From assembly GCA_944367535.1 (NCBI GenBank), contig CALVWQ010000001.1:1-64000 (forward strand): a stretch of 64,000 nt of DNA. The letters run 5' to 3'. The translations under genes were made by a program, and so were the position numbers. Origin of the DNA: an uncultured Clostridia bacterium. GTDB taxonomy: Bacteria > Bacillota > Clostridia > Christensenellales > Borkfalkiaceae. Shown here one piece after another: positions 1-8,647 of the stretch (the stretch's first letter is position 1; the number at the start of each line of letters is the position of its first letter). The notes beneath the pieces were generated by a model, which searched no databases, was not told where the DNA came from, and saw nothing but the letters and a program-made list of their open reading frames with translations.

Positions 1-97
1 AATATCAAAGCGGCATAAAAATTAAAGCGTTTAGTCATAAATGTAAAACATGCGATATATAATGTATTGATAAGCGTTTACGGCTAAGGAGGATATT

Positions 98-1609
98 ATG
101 CCATTTGAACCTGTATTTGAAACAATAAACATTAGCCAAAGAAAAGGAAAACTAACCGACCAGATAAAAGTCGAATGCAGAACGGATATTCCGACCGAGG
201 CGGTAAACAAGATAATTAACATATCGGCGTTTCCGCAGATAATTCGTTCGGAGACCGTTGCGGGTCAATTTAAATACGGAGGAAAAATAGCGTTTTTTAT
301 TTGTTATGAAAACGTTGAGGGAGAAATAAAGAAGTGCGAGTGCGGCGCGGAGTTTACGGGCGCCGTGTCGAACGATGCGGTTACGGAAAATACCCGCGCG
401 CTCACGAGTGCGGAAGCACAGAAACCCGAAGCTTCGTTGTCGGGCGTAAAACTTTCGGTCAGCGCGTATGTCGATGTGTGCGCCGTGCTTTACGAGTGCG
501 TAAAGTATAACGCGCTTACGGGCGGCGAAAATATTATCTCAAAAAATACAGACGTAACTTATGTAAGAAGTTTCGGGATAAAAGAATCTGCGTATTCGGT
601 TGAGGACGAATTCCAAGTGGGATATAAGGTCGGAGAAGTAATTTCTCACCGCGCGCAGGCGGTTATCACTTCGGTGCAGTGCGGCGTCGGCGTAATAATT
701 GTGGACGGAGAAGTATATTTATCCGCAATATTCTTGCAATCGGGAGATAAAAAAGATATAATAAGGGAAAACAGGACCATTCCTTACAGAATGGAAATCG
801 AGTGTGAAGACGCGATGCCTGCTTTCGGCGCCACTGCGAGAGTAAGTACAAAATCTTTCAAGACAGATATAAATGTGGACGAGGAAAAAGGGGTAAGCGT
901 TATAAACGCGGAAGCGATGCTTGTATTTTCGGGTGAAGCTTTCTCTGAGGAAACAGCTTCCGTCGCCGAAGACGCTTTCAGTCTTTCAGAGGAGTTGAAA
1001 CTCCAAAAACAGAGGGTGGAGTCGTATAAGGACTGCGACGTGAGAAGTTGCAGCGCGCGCGTCAACGGCAGGGCAGCGACGGACGAATTGCCGGTAGGCG
1101 CTAATTTATTTGCGGCTTGCGGAGAAAAGGCGGAAATCGCCGAATGCGTTAAAAACGACGATTCAATTAAAATCACCGGTACGCTCTATCTTACGGCGTT
1201 ATTCTGCGACGGAGAGGGTAAAATCTTTTCGAGAAGCGCCGAAACGCCGTTTGAAACGACAGTGGAGTGCGTGCTTCCCCAATCTGCGGAAATCGAAGTT
1301 ACCGTTGTGTCGGAACACGCACAGTGCAGGATTATTTCTTTGAGCGAAATAGAAACGGAAGCCGAATTGTTTTTCACGGTATATCCATGCGAAAAGAATC
1401 ACATTACTTGTATAAGCGGGATTGAAGCTTCCGGCGAAAAAGTCGAAAACGACTGTGCGATAAGTGTATATATTCCCGTAAAAGGCGAAGAGTTATGGAC
1501 TCTATCAAAGCGTCTGAACATAAGTCCCGACAATCTCGTCGCCACAAACAAGGAGTTACAGTTCCCGCTTTCGGGCGAAGAAAGGATAGTAGTATATCGC
1601 GGTAAATAG
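98..1609 (+). CDS. sipL: SipL-like spore coat morphogenetic protein (SPOCS/DUF3794 repeats + LysM)
   Basis: 503 residues. Most of the protein consists of repeated beta-rich DUF3794 (SPOCS) segments, with LysM-like sequence at about residues 457-503 (ELWTLSKRLNISPDNLV). This architecture and length match SipL, the clostridial protein that binds SpoIVA and recruits coat to the forespore surface, in the place SafA/SpoVID occupy in Bacillus. There is no signal peptide or membrane segment, as expected for a mother-cell cytoplasmic coat protein. The start is set by AAGGAGG at about 87-93, six bases before the ATG. A sequence resembling a sporulation sigma promoter (GTCATA at 34-39, TATAAT at 58-63) lies upstream; calling it SigE-dependent would be inference. 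ispE follows 48 bases later, and from memory sipL, ispE and spoIIR are also near neighbours in Clostridioides difficile. Confidence 0.82.
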   Translation: MPFEPVFETINISQRKGKLTDQIKVECRTDIPTEAVNKIINISAFPQIIRSETVAGQFKYGGKIAFFICYENVEGEIKKCECGAEFTGAVSNDAVTENTRALTSAEAQKPEASLSGVKLSVSAYVDVCAVLYECVKYNALTGGENIISKNTDVTYVRSFGIKESAYSVEDEFQVGYKVGEVISHRAQAVITSVQCGVGVIIVDGEVYLSAIFLQSGDKKDIIRENRTIPYRMEIECEDAMPAFGATARVSTKSFKTDINVDEEKGVSVINAEAMLVFSGEAFSEETASVAEDAFSLSEELKLQKQRVESYKDCDVRSCSARVNGRAATDELPVGANLFAACGEKAEIAECVKNDDSIKITGTLYLTALFCDGEGKIFSRSAETPFETTVECVLPQSAEIEVTVVSEHAQCRIISLSEIETEAELFFTVYPCEKNHITCISGIEASGEKVENDCAISVYIPVKGEELWTLSKRLNISPDNLVATNKELQFPLSGEERIVVYRGK

Positions 1610-1657
1610 ACTTTAACGCGTTGCAAAAGAAAAACATTATCACATACGGGGAGTAGT

Positions 1658-2500
1658 ATGAAAGTTAAAATAAAAATCCCTGCGAAAATCAATCTTACTC
1701 TCGACGTGCTCGGGGTAAAGGACGGGTATCATAAAATAAGTTCGCTGGTAGCGTCGGTAAATTTATACGACGCTATCTCGCTTTCCGCCCGTAAGGACAA
1801 TGAAGTTAATATTTCTTTCCGCGGGCTTCCCGTAGGAATCGGGGAAAAGGATAGCCTCGCTTTCAAGGCTGCAAAACTTTTCATGGACGAATTTTCGGTG
1901 AGCGGGGCGGATATAGAGATCACGCGCGCCATTCCCGCGGGCGGCGGGCTCGGAGGCTCGTCGGCGGACGTCGCGGGCGTGCTCCTCGGCATGAAAAAAC
2001 TCTACGGAGTGTCGAGGGACATGGACAATCTCGCGGCGCGGCTCGGAAGCGATACGGCATATATGCTTAAAGGCGGATACGCGGTTTTGAAGGGAAGGGG
2101 GGAAAAGATAAGGTCGCTGCCCGAAATTAAAAAGAAATTTTATCTTTTGATTATAGCGTGCGATAAAGGTGTGTCTTCCGGCGAATGTTATGCGGAGTTC
2201 GACAGGCAGGGCAAAAAATATCCGCAAAGGACCGGCGGTGCGGCTCGGCTTCTTGCAGAAGGAGATACCGAAAATTTTTTAAAAACTCTTAAAAACGACC
2301 TTTATCTGCCTGCATGTGAGTTTGTGCCTGAAATCCGAGACAATGTAAATGCACTTATTTTATACGGCGCGGCGTGTATGACGGGAAGCGGCTCAGCCGT
2401 ATACGGTATATATCCCGATAAAAAGACGCAAAATCAAGTTTATAAAAAACTTTACCCTGTTTACGGCAAAAGGCTTATAAAGGCAAAAACCATTATATGA
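1658..2500 (+). CDS. ispE: 4-diphosphocytidyl-2-C-methyl-D-erythritol kinase (IspE)
   Basis: 280 residues, a normal length for IspE. It is a GHMP-family kinase that phosphorylates CDP-methylerythritol in the MEP isoprenoid pathway. The N-terminal substrate motif (AKINLTLDVLG) is at residues 7-17, the GHMP phosphate-binding loop (PAGGGLGGSSADVAG) is at about residues 89-103, and a C-terminal glycine motif (MTGSGSAVYG) is also present. The start ATG follows a GGGGAG ribosome-binding site. It probably shares a transcript with the upstream sipL-like gene, from which it is separated by 48 bases, and is followed by a strong terminator. The window also encodes the IspD-IspF fusion at 47.7 kb, so three MEP enzyme activities are present here. 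Confidence 0.95.
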   Translation: MKVKIKIPAKINLTLDVLGVKDGYHKISSLVASVNLYDAISLSARKDNEVNISFRGLPVGIGEKDSLAFKAAKLFMDEFSVSGADIEITRAIPAGGGLGGSSADVAGVLLGMKKLYGVSRDMDNLAARLGSDTAYMLKGGYAVLKGRGEKIRSLPEIKKKFYLLIIACDKGVSSGECYAEFDRQGKKYPQRTGGAARLLAEGDTENFLKTLKNDLYLPACEFVPEIRDNVNALILYGAACMTGSGSAVYGIYPDKKTQNQVYKKLYPVYGKRLIKAKTII

Positions 2501-2676
2501 TTTTATTTAGTATTTAATTTATAGTTAATGCAAAGATATTATAAATTGGTAAAAATAAATTGTAAATAACTATTTACCGTGAATAAAAATTTGAAATTTT
2601 AGGTTTTTAAGTTTTAATTTTAAAAAAATTGAATGATGAAGCGTCTGCTTATATTATTCGGACCATGTCGGTTTTA

Positions 2677-2726
2677 CCCGGCGCGCAACCGTTTAAAAAC
2701 GGTTGCGCGCCGGGTTGTTTTTTTTA
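2677..2726 (+). terminator. Strong rho-independent terminator after ispE
   Basis: A near-perfect GC-rich stem (CCCGGCGCGCAACCG pairing with its complement across a short TTTAAAAA loop) is followed by GTTGTTTTTTTT. It ends the sipL-ispE transcript. In the rest of the 2501-2841 gap I see only AT-rich sequence. GTATA at about 2783 followed by GTTCATAACT at about 2804 resembles a SigF promoter for spoIIR but is weak. Confidence 0.9.
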
Positions 2727-2841
2727 ATAGTTGTGTACAAAATGAGACTTTGAAAAAAAATTTATAAAAAAACATAATTAAAGTATAAACATTAAAAAAT
2801 ATGTTCATAACTTATGTACTGAAAAGACGGAGATGATAAAA

Positions 2842-3384
2842 ATGAAGAAAGTCTGCATAAGTTTTTTTGCATGTATCATAATAATCTTGTCGGCGATAGG
2901 GCTGTTTCTGCCTAAAAGCGGTCCCGAAACCGAATATTTAAGAATACATATCCGTGCCGATTCGAACGACGAACAGGCGCAGGCGGTCAAATATCTCGTA
3001 AAAGAAGCCGTAGTGGAATATCTTACGCCGTATATCGCTCAATGCGATACGAAGCGCAAGGCGGAAACGCTTCTTACGGACAGGTTGGAGGAGATAGAGG
3101 CGGTTGCCGATAAAGTTCTTCGGGAAAACGGGTTCGATTATACTAGCAGTGCGGGAGTAAAAAATGAAAAATTTCCCACTCGCGTTTACGGAAGTCTTAC
3201 CCTTTCGGCGGGATTTTACGATGCGCTTATAATCAATCTCGGCAGCGGAAGCGGCGATAATTGGTGGTGCGTGGTATATCCGCCGCTCTGTTTTACGGGC
3301 GATTCCGGCGCGGGATATGTATATAAGAGCAAAATTTTGGAAATCATAGACGATTTTTTCAGTCGGAATAAGGAGGAAAAATGA
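2842..3384 (+). CDS. spoIIR: Stage II sporulation protein R (SpoIIR)
   Basis: 180 residues from the chosen start. SpoIIR is the signalling protein made in the forespore and secreted into the intermembrane space, where it triggers SpoIIGA to process pro-SigE. One N-terminal membrane/signal segment (about residues 3-22) is followed by the family's hallmark LRIHIRADSNDEQAQAVKY and a WWCVVYPPLCF block near the C terminus. An ATG at 2833 is in frame, but the GGAG at 2829-2832 touches it directly. The ATG at 2842 has normal spacing, so I prefer it. The stop codon overlaps the sleB start (ATGA at 3381-3384), giving translational coupling to two germination genes. Confidence 0.93.
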   Translation: MKKVCISFFACIIIILSAIGLFLPKSGPETEYLRIHIRADSNDEQAQAVKYLVKEAVVEYLTPYIAQCDTKRKAETLLTDRLEEIEAVADKVLRENGFDYTSSAGVKNEKFPTRVYGSLTLSAGFYDALIINLGSGSGDNWWCVVYPPLCFTGDSGAGYVYKSKILEIIDDFFSRNKEEK

Positions 3385-4073
3385 AAAAAGTCATGAAAAT
3401 AGCAGTGCTTATAGTCATGGTTCTGGCTATGGGCGTATGCTTTACGGCAGCATTGTCTCCCCAGAGTACCGAGACGGCTTATGCGGCGGTGCTAAAACAG
3501 GGCAGCACGGGCAGTACCGTAAAAACTATGCAGCAGAAACTTAAAAACTGGGGATATTATACCGGCGCGGTGGACGGAATTTTCGGTTCCAAGACGCTTG
3601 CCGCGGTTAAATATTTCCAGAGAAAGAACGGTCTTGTCGTGGACGGAATAGTCGGCGCCAAGACATTTGCCGCGCTGGGAATGAGTTCCGGAACAAGCAG
3701 CGGCACGACGAGTTCGTACAGCGATTCGGACCTCATGCTTTTAGCAAGGCTTATATACGGAGAGGCAAGAGGCGAGAGTTATGTGGGACAAGTCGCGGTC
3801 GGCGCAGTTGTAATGAACAGAATCAAGAGTTCATCTTTCCCGAATACGATGTCGGGAGTTATCTATCAGAGATATGCATTTACGGCAGTGGACGACGGAC
3901 AGATAAATCTGACTCCCGACGCCACTGCGAAAAAAGCGGCTCAGGACGCCATGAACGGCTGGGACCCGACATATGGGGCAATCTATTATTATAATCCCGC
4001 AACGGCTACCAGCAGTTGGATTTTTTCGAGGACGACCACGGTTACGATAGGCAACCATGTGTTTGCGAAATAG
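3381..4073 (+). CDS. sleB: Spore cortex-lytic enzyme SleB
   Basis: 230 residues. A signal peptide occupies about residues 1-35. A peptidoglycan-binding PG_binding_1 domain spans about 38-97 (KQGSTGSTVKTMQQKLKNWG), and a Hydrolase_2 catalytic domain about 112-230 with ARLIYGEARGE carrying the expected catalytic glutamate. SleB is a lytic transglycosylase stored in the spore that degrades muramic-lactam-containing cortex during germination. It overlaps spoIIR by four bases and is followed ten bases later by ypeB, whose product normally stabilises and localises SleB. The ribosome-binding site AAGGAGG lies inside the end of spoIIR. Confidence 0.93.
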   Translation: MKKVMKIAVLIVMVLAMGVCFTAALSPQSTETAYAAVLKQGSTGSTVKTMQQKLKNWGYYTGAVDGIFGSKTLAAVKYFQRKNGLVVDGIVGAKTFAALGMSSGTSSGTTSSYSDSDLMLLARLIYGEARGESYVGQVAVGAVVMNRIKSSSFPNTMSGVIYQRYAFTAVDDGQINLTPDATAKKAAQDAMNGWDPTYGAIYYYNPATATSSWIFSRTTTVTIGNHVFAK

Positions 4074-4083
4074 GAGGTAAGGG

Positions 4084-5955
4084 ATGGAAAACAAGAAAAA
4101 TAACGCAATAGAAAAAGTTGAAAATATTACAGACGGCGAAAAGAAAGCAAAAAAAGGCGCTAAAACTCATACGCAGAACTCGGGGAAAACGAGCAAAAAG
4201 AAGAAAGTTACAAAGAGTTCGGCACGTGCGGAAAAGAAGCGCGAAATGAAAAGAAAGCGCGAAGCCGAAAAGGCGGAGCGCGAGAGAATACGCGCTCAAA
4301 AGAGATTGGAAGAGGCAAGACTCAAAGCGCATAAAAAAGCGGAAAAACAAAAGGCGAAAGCCGCCGCTTTGCGTGAAAAGAACAGGAGAATCGCCGAGGC
4401 AAAAGCGAGAAGAGAAAATATCAGGGCTGAAAGACAGAAACGCCGCGATATGCTTAAAAACGAAACCAAAAAACAAAGAAGGGAGCGGATTGCTGAAGAG
4501 CGCGCCGCAAAATTGCGGATGAAAGAGCAGAAAAACGAGCGCCGCGCAGAAGAAAAACGCAGGAAATTTCTCGCAAAAAAAGAGGCGAGAGAACGCCGAG
4601 CGGCAAACAGACAGAAAAACAGAGAAAAAAATAAAGGTACGGGCGGCTGGCTTGCAGCGGTTATCTCTCTCGGAGTGTGCTCATTGGTTCTCTCATCGGT
4701 TCTTACTTTTACTTTCCTTATGCCCAGCGAATCGGACAACATGCTGGAAGCGGGATACCAGAAATCCTTCTACGACACAGTAGAGCAGGTTAACAATATG
4801 GACCTAAATCTGTCAAAGGTGCTGGCGACCTCGGACGGCGGGGCGACACAGTTATATCTTACCGACCTCGCAGTGAACAGCGAACTGGCGGAAAACGACA
4901 TTCAGCAGCTTCCTCTACACGACGAAAGCAAGTATTATACCACAAAAATCATAAATCAGATAGGCGATTATGCAAAATATCTGAATAAAAAACTCATAAA
5001 CGGCGAAAAACTCACCGACGAGGATTATTCAAATCTTACGAGGCTCTATCAGGCAAATCTTGCGATTAAAGATTCGCTCGATAAGATGATGGAAGGTATG
5101 GGCGCCGATTACAGCTTTTCTTCTTTAAACGACGGAGGAGAGGGTAATCTCGTTATCTCTAACTTTAACGAACTTCAAAACCTTTCTGTCGAATATCCCG
5201 AACTTATCTATGACGGACCTTTCTCTGACGGACAGGACAGAAAAGAAATAAAAGGCCTCGGAGAAGGGACGATAGATCGTAACGGTGCGCAGGAGATTTT
5301 TATCAAAACGTTCGGCGGTTACGGGCTCGGCGAAGTGAAAGACGACGGTACGACGGAAGGAATAATAAGGTGTTATAACGTCAGCGCAGACGTCGACGGG
5401 GACGTGCTTTATGCGCAGATATCCGAACAGGGCGGCAAGATAATCATGTTTGCGTATTCGGGAAGTTGCCGCGAGGTTATGATAGACGGCGACGCGGCAA
5501 CCGCTCAGGGACTGAAATTTTTGAATTCTCTCGGAATAACGGGCATGAAACCCGTGTGGATAAATCTCTCGAATAACGTTTACACCATAAACTTTGCCGC
5601 GACGGAACAGGACGTTATTATCTATTCCGATCTCGTCAAGATAAGGGTATGTGCCGAAACGGGCAAGGTCATAGGAATGGAGGCGATGAGTTATTATACC
5701 AATCATGCCGAACGTATGATTGAGGCGCCCGCGCTTTCGAGAAAACAGGCGCAGGAAAAAGTTTCCGGTAACATCGATGTTGTAACTGCAAGACTCGCAA
5801 TAATACCTTTGGGAGAAAAGACGGAAAAATTATGTTATGAGTTCTCGGGTACTTTTGACGGCGCGACTTATTACGTCTATATCGACGCAATGACGGGCAG
5901 ACAGGTGGAAATGTTTAAAGTAGTAAAATCCACCGAGGGCGAACTGTTGATGTAA
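4084..5955 (+). CDS. ypeB: Germination protein YpeB with a long basic N-terminal extension
   Basis: 623 residues, well above the roughly 450 usual for YpeB. Residues 1-186 form an extremely Lys/Arg/Glu/Ala-rich, probably helical or coiled-coil segment. One membrane helix follows (about 188-213, LAAVISLGVCSLVLSSVLTF). The remainder is the conserved YpeB part, starting AGYQKSFYDTVEQVNN and ending with PepSY-like beta modules near the C terminus (YYVYIDAMTGRQVEMFK). YpeB is required for SleB stability in the spore. It sits directly after sleB with the start at GGAGGTAAGGGATG. The basic extension would face the forespore cytoplasm, where DNA or ribosome contact is possible but unproven. A terminator follows at about 6037. 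Confidence 0.88.
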   Translation: MENKKNNAIEKVENITDGEKKAKKGAKTHTQNSGKTSKKKKVTKSSARAEKKREMKRKREAEKAERERIRAQKRLEEARLKAHKKAEKQKAKAAALREKNRRIAEAKARRENIRAERQKRRDMLKNETKKQRRERIAEERAAKLRMKEQKNERRAEEKRRKFLAKKEARERRAANRQKNREKNKGTGGWLAAVISLGVCSLVLSSVLTFTFLMPSESDNMLEAGYQKSFYDTVEQVNNMDLNLSKVLATSDGGATQLYLTDLAVNSELAENDIQQLPLHDESKYYTTKIINQIGDYAKYLNKKLINGEKLTDEDYSNLTRLYQANLAIKDSLDKMMEGMGADYSFSSLNDGGEGNLVISNFNELQNLSVEYPELIYDGPFSDGQDRKEIKGLGEGTIDRNGAQEIFIKTFGGYGLGEVKDDGTTEGIIRCYNVSADVDGDVLYAQISEQGGKIIMFAYSGSCREVMIDGDAATAQGLKFLNSLGITGMKPVWINLSNNVYTINFAATEQDVIIYSDLVKIRVCAETGKVIGMEAMSYYTNHAERMIEAPALSRKQAQEKVSGNIDVVTARLAIIPLGEKTEKLCYEFSGTFDGATYYVYIDAMTGRQVEMFKVVKSTEGELLM

Positions 5956-6036
5956 CGGATTTTTGAAATCTTAAACCTTTTACGGTGAAGATAATTTTAT
6001 AATCGAGTTTAATATTCAATAAAGATAAAACTTTTT

Positions 6037-6076
6037 GCAATGAGTTCGGTAAAATATCGGGCTCATTGCTTTTTTA
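6037..6076 (+). terminator. Terminator after the spoIIR-sleB-ypeB operon
   Basis: A 12-bp stem with two G-U pairs (GCAATGAGTTCG at 6037-6048 with CGGGCTCATTGC at 6058-6069) is followed by TTTTTT. Confidence 0.88.
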
Positions 6077-6232
6077 TTTGAATTGTTTATTATATATTAA
6101 AGTTGACGAAATTAGAATAATGTTATATATTATATGCACAAAAAGTGATAAACGGACGATATTTATTGAATTTTAGTCGTAATGTCGGCGTTTTTAAGAA
6201 ATTTGATATATAAATTTCAGGACGGGTAAAAA

Positions 6233-7180
6233 ATGTATAAAATCGAAGATATTAAAGGGGTAATGTTGGGACACGCGGTCGCGGACGCGCTAGGTGTTCC
6301 CGTTGAGTTCTGCGACAGAGAACTGTTAAAGAGAAAGCCCGTAAAAGACATGATGGGGTTCGGAACTCATAAGGTCCCGAAGGGAACGTGGTCGGACGAT
6401 ACAAGCATGAGTTTAGCCGCGCTCGACAGTCTTTCTTCGGGCAGAATAAATTATGAAGAAATCATGAGAAATCTCGTAAACTGGTATATGCGCGGCGATT
6501 ATACGGCCGACGGAGAAGTTTTCGACGTCGGAAGGACGTGCGGAGCCGCGATAGAGAATTTTATGAGCGGACTGTATAATAAAGCGACCGATTGCGGACT
6601 TTCGGACGTCGGCTCGAACGGAAACGGCTCACTCATGAGAATTCATCCCTTTGTTTTGATGGCATATTTTAAAAACCTGCAACTTAGCGAATGGGAAGCG
6701 CTTATAGAAAACGGTTCTTCTTTGACTCATGCTCACGAGAGGTCAAAACTCGGCTGTAAAATATATGCGCTGATGCTGCTTTACCTTTTAAAAGATAAAA
6801 AAGGCAAGTCTTCGGTGAGAAAGGCGTTGGACGATGTCGCGATATTCTATGGCGACAACGCCGAACTGCGGCATTACGGGCGGTTGTCGGAAAAAGGGTT
6901 TTCCGAACTGTCGGAAGATAAAATAAGCAGCGGCGGGTACATAGCGGATACTTTGGAGGCGGCGGTATGGTGCCTTTTTACCACGTCGGATTATAAGGAA
7001 TGCGTGCTTAAAGCGGTCAATTTGGGAAAAGATACAGACACGGTTGCGGCAGTTGCGGGAGGACTTGCGGGGGCAATGTACGGGTATGAAGCGATTCCCG
7101 CAAAATGGTTAAACGTCCTTATTAAAAAAGATTATATTGAGAAAATGTGCGAAAAAGCTTTTGCAGAATGGACAAAATAA
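6233..7180 (+). CDS. ADP-ribosylglycohydrolase family protein
   Basis: 315 residues, one full ADP-ribosyl-glycohydrolase (DraG/ARH) domain. The opening GVMLGHAVADALGVPVEF, the metal-binding WSDDTSMS at about residue 60, and the C-terminal GKDTDTVAAVAGGLAGAMYG supply the two-Mg acidic ligands seen in the family. These enzymes remove ADP-ribose from proteins or small molecules. The substrate cannot be told here: no ADP-ribosyltransferase partner lies nearby, so a DraG-like nitrogenase role is unlikely. The gene appears monocistronic, with terminators on both sides. Confidence 0.9.
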   Translation: MYKIEDIKGVMLGHAVADALGVPVEFCDRELLKRKPVKDMMGFGTHKVPKGTWSDDTSMSLAALDSLSSGRINYEEIMRNLVNWYMRGDYTADGEVFDVGRTCGAAIENFMSGLYNKATDCGLSDVGSNGNGSLMRIHPFVLMAYFKNLQLSEWEALIENGSSLTHAHERSKLGCKIYALMLLYLLKDKKGKSSVRKALDDVAIFYGDNAELRHYGRLSEKGFSELSEDKISSGGYIADTLEAAVWCLFTTSDYKECVLKAVNLGKDTDTVAAVAGGLAGAMYGYEAIPAKWLNVLIKKDYIEKMCEKAFAEWTK

Positions 7181-7233
7181 CGGTTTAAAATATTTTGCGT
7201 AAAAATAAGAAGGTTAAAGGGGGGAGATATCTA

Positions 7234-7275
7234 ACCGCGGGGGCGTAATCGCTTTTACGATTACGCCCCCGCGGT
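7234..7275. terminator. Perfect 18-bp dyad between two genes
   Basis: Perfect inverted repeat: ACCGCGGGGGCGTAATCG at 7234-7251 and its complement at 7258-7275, with a 6-base loop. It is followed only by AGTTTTCGGTTT rather than a clean T-run, so it is a likely but atypical terminator for the ADP-ribosylglycohydrolase gene and may also protect the convergent transcript. I see no other feature in 7181-7482. Confidence 0.6.
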
Positions 7276-7482
7276 AGTTTTCGGTTTATAAAGCCGATTT
7301 TAACGTAAAACGGCAGATAAAATCTTATAAGCAATATTTAAGCATTCTAAAAAGCAATTCTTATTTTAACTCATAACAGGCGTTTTAATATAGTGTCGTG
7401 AATGTAAGTTTCGGCTTACGATTTAATGTCGGAACGATTAACAGAAAGTTTATTGTTATATTAACGGGCAATGGGGATTGAG

Positions 7483-8007
7483 TTAATCTTCAATCTCTTT
7501 ATTACCGTGTTTTTCTTTATACTCTTCTATGACCGCGTTAAGTGCGGCGGAAACCGATTCGCCGTCCATTACGAGAACGTAACAATGCGACAATATATTT
7601 TGTTTGTTAGTATAAGTTACGGTTACGAGCCGGACGTCTTTATAGAATCTGTAAAGCCCGAGCAAAGTATCTCTCCGCCACCACTCTCCTTTTTCGTTGT
7701 GGCAGGCGTACGTTACGGCGGAAATGGGAAGAGTTTTTTTAATAAAGAGATAATGAATTATGATGTTGTCGTCCGATTTTATAATCGCGTTTTTCGGAAG
7801 CAAAATCAGATATAGGAATATTAAAGCCGCGATAGCGGAAATTATCGTGGCGACGACAAACAGACCGTCAAAAGGTTTTACGTTTATTGCAATTACGACG
7901 CATAGCGAAGTTAACAGACAAAATAAAACGGCATATAACGGCAAAAATTTTTTCGAACGTTTTGCTATTACGGTTTTATTGTTTTTTGAACGCGGAAGGC
8001 TGTGCAT
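7483..8007 (-). CDS. Small membrane protein with two N-terminal helices, function unknown
   Basis: 174 residues from the preferred start. Two hydrophobic helices (about residues 23-43 and 49-71) are followed by a roughly 95-residue soluble domain that resembles bacterial PH-like folds in general pattern; I cannot assign a family. The start is chosen because AAGGAG (complement of 8014-8019) overlaps the coaE stop codon and lies seven bases before the ATG at 8007. A longer reading from 8103 would run into coaE. It is the last gene of a polA-coaE-membrane protein transcript. Confidence 0.75.
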   Translation of the reverse strand: MHSLPRSKNNKTVIAKRSKKFLPLYAVLFCLLTSLCVVIAINVKPFDGLFVVATIISAIAALIFLYLILLPKNAIIKSDDNIIIHYLFIKKTLPISAVTYACHNEKGEWWRRDTLLGLYRFYKDVRLVTVTYTNKQNILSHCYVLVMDGESVSAALNAVIEEYKEKHGNKEIED

Positions 8008-8017
8008 TTTCCACTCC

Positions 8018-8647
8018 TTAAATTTCGTGTTTTTTTGCTTCCAGTTCTTTTTCGGTAACTGCCGCGAGTTTTGCGGCGGATACTTTAAGTTTTTCGAGGT
8101 CACCGTCGTTTATAAGTACTCTGTACATTGAAAAGTCGGTATTATCGTAATCGATTTGCCTCGCCATTCTCGCTGCGATTTCGCTTTTTTTCAGTCCCGA
8201 CCGTTTTTCCACGCTTTCTGCGCGTACGTCTTTGTCTCGGAGCACCACTATAATCCTGTCGAAATCCCCCTGTTTTTCGCATTCGAAGAGGAGCGGCACT
8301 TCGACAAAAACCGTACCTTTTTGTTTTTTTGCGATTTTGAGCGTTTCTTCATAGACGGGAAGCGTTACTTCCTTTAACAGACGGTTATATTCTTCGTCGT
8401 CGAAGAAGGCACTCTCGGCTATCTGTTTTTTGTCTATCTTGGTAAAGATAAAGCCCTTGACTGCGGAGGGGAAAGCCTTTTTGATTTTCCTTTTGAAAAA
8501 GTATTTTCTGTAAGCGTCGGCGGCAACTCTGTCACAGGATATTACAGTATATCCGCAGTCGGCTATCGCCGAAAGCACTTCGCTTTTACCGCTGCCTATA
8601 CCGCCCGTTACCGCAACCAGTGATGGGGTTTCTCTATTTAGTTTCAT
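8018..8647 (-). CDS. coaE: Dephospho-CoA kinase
   Basis: 209 residues, normal for CoaE, which catalyses the last step of coenzyme A synthesis. The P-loop VAVTGGIGSGKSEV is at residues 12-25, followed by SCDRVAADAY, a P-loop kinase arrangement typical of CoaE. Its start overlaps the end of polA by 14 bases, and polA-coaE adjacency is common in Firmicutes. An MKLNRE start is used because no better-spaced codon follows. Confidence 0.93.
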   Translation of the reverse strand: MKLNRETPSLVAVTGGIGSGKSEVLSAIADCGYTVISCDRVAADAYRKYFFKRKIKKAFPSAVKGFIFTKIDKKQIAESAFFDDEEYNRLLKEVTLPVYEETLKIAKKQKGTVFVEVPLLFECEKQGDFDRIIVVLRDKDVRAESVEKRSGLKKSEIAARMARQIDYDNTDFSMYRVLINDGDLEKLKVSAAKLAAVTEKELEAKKHEI

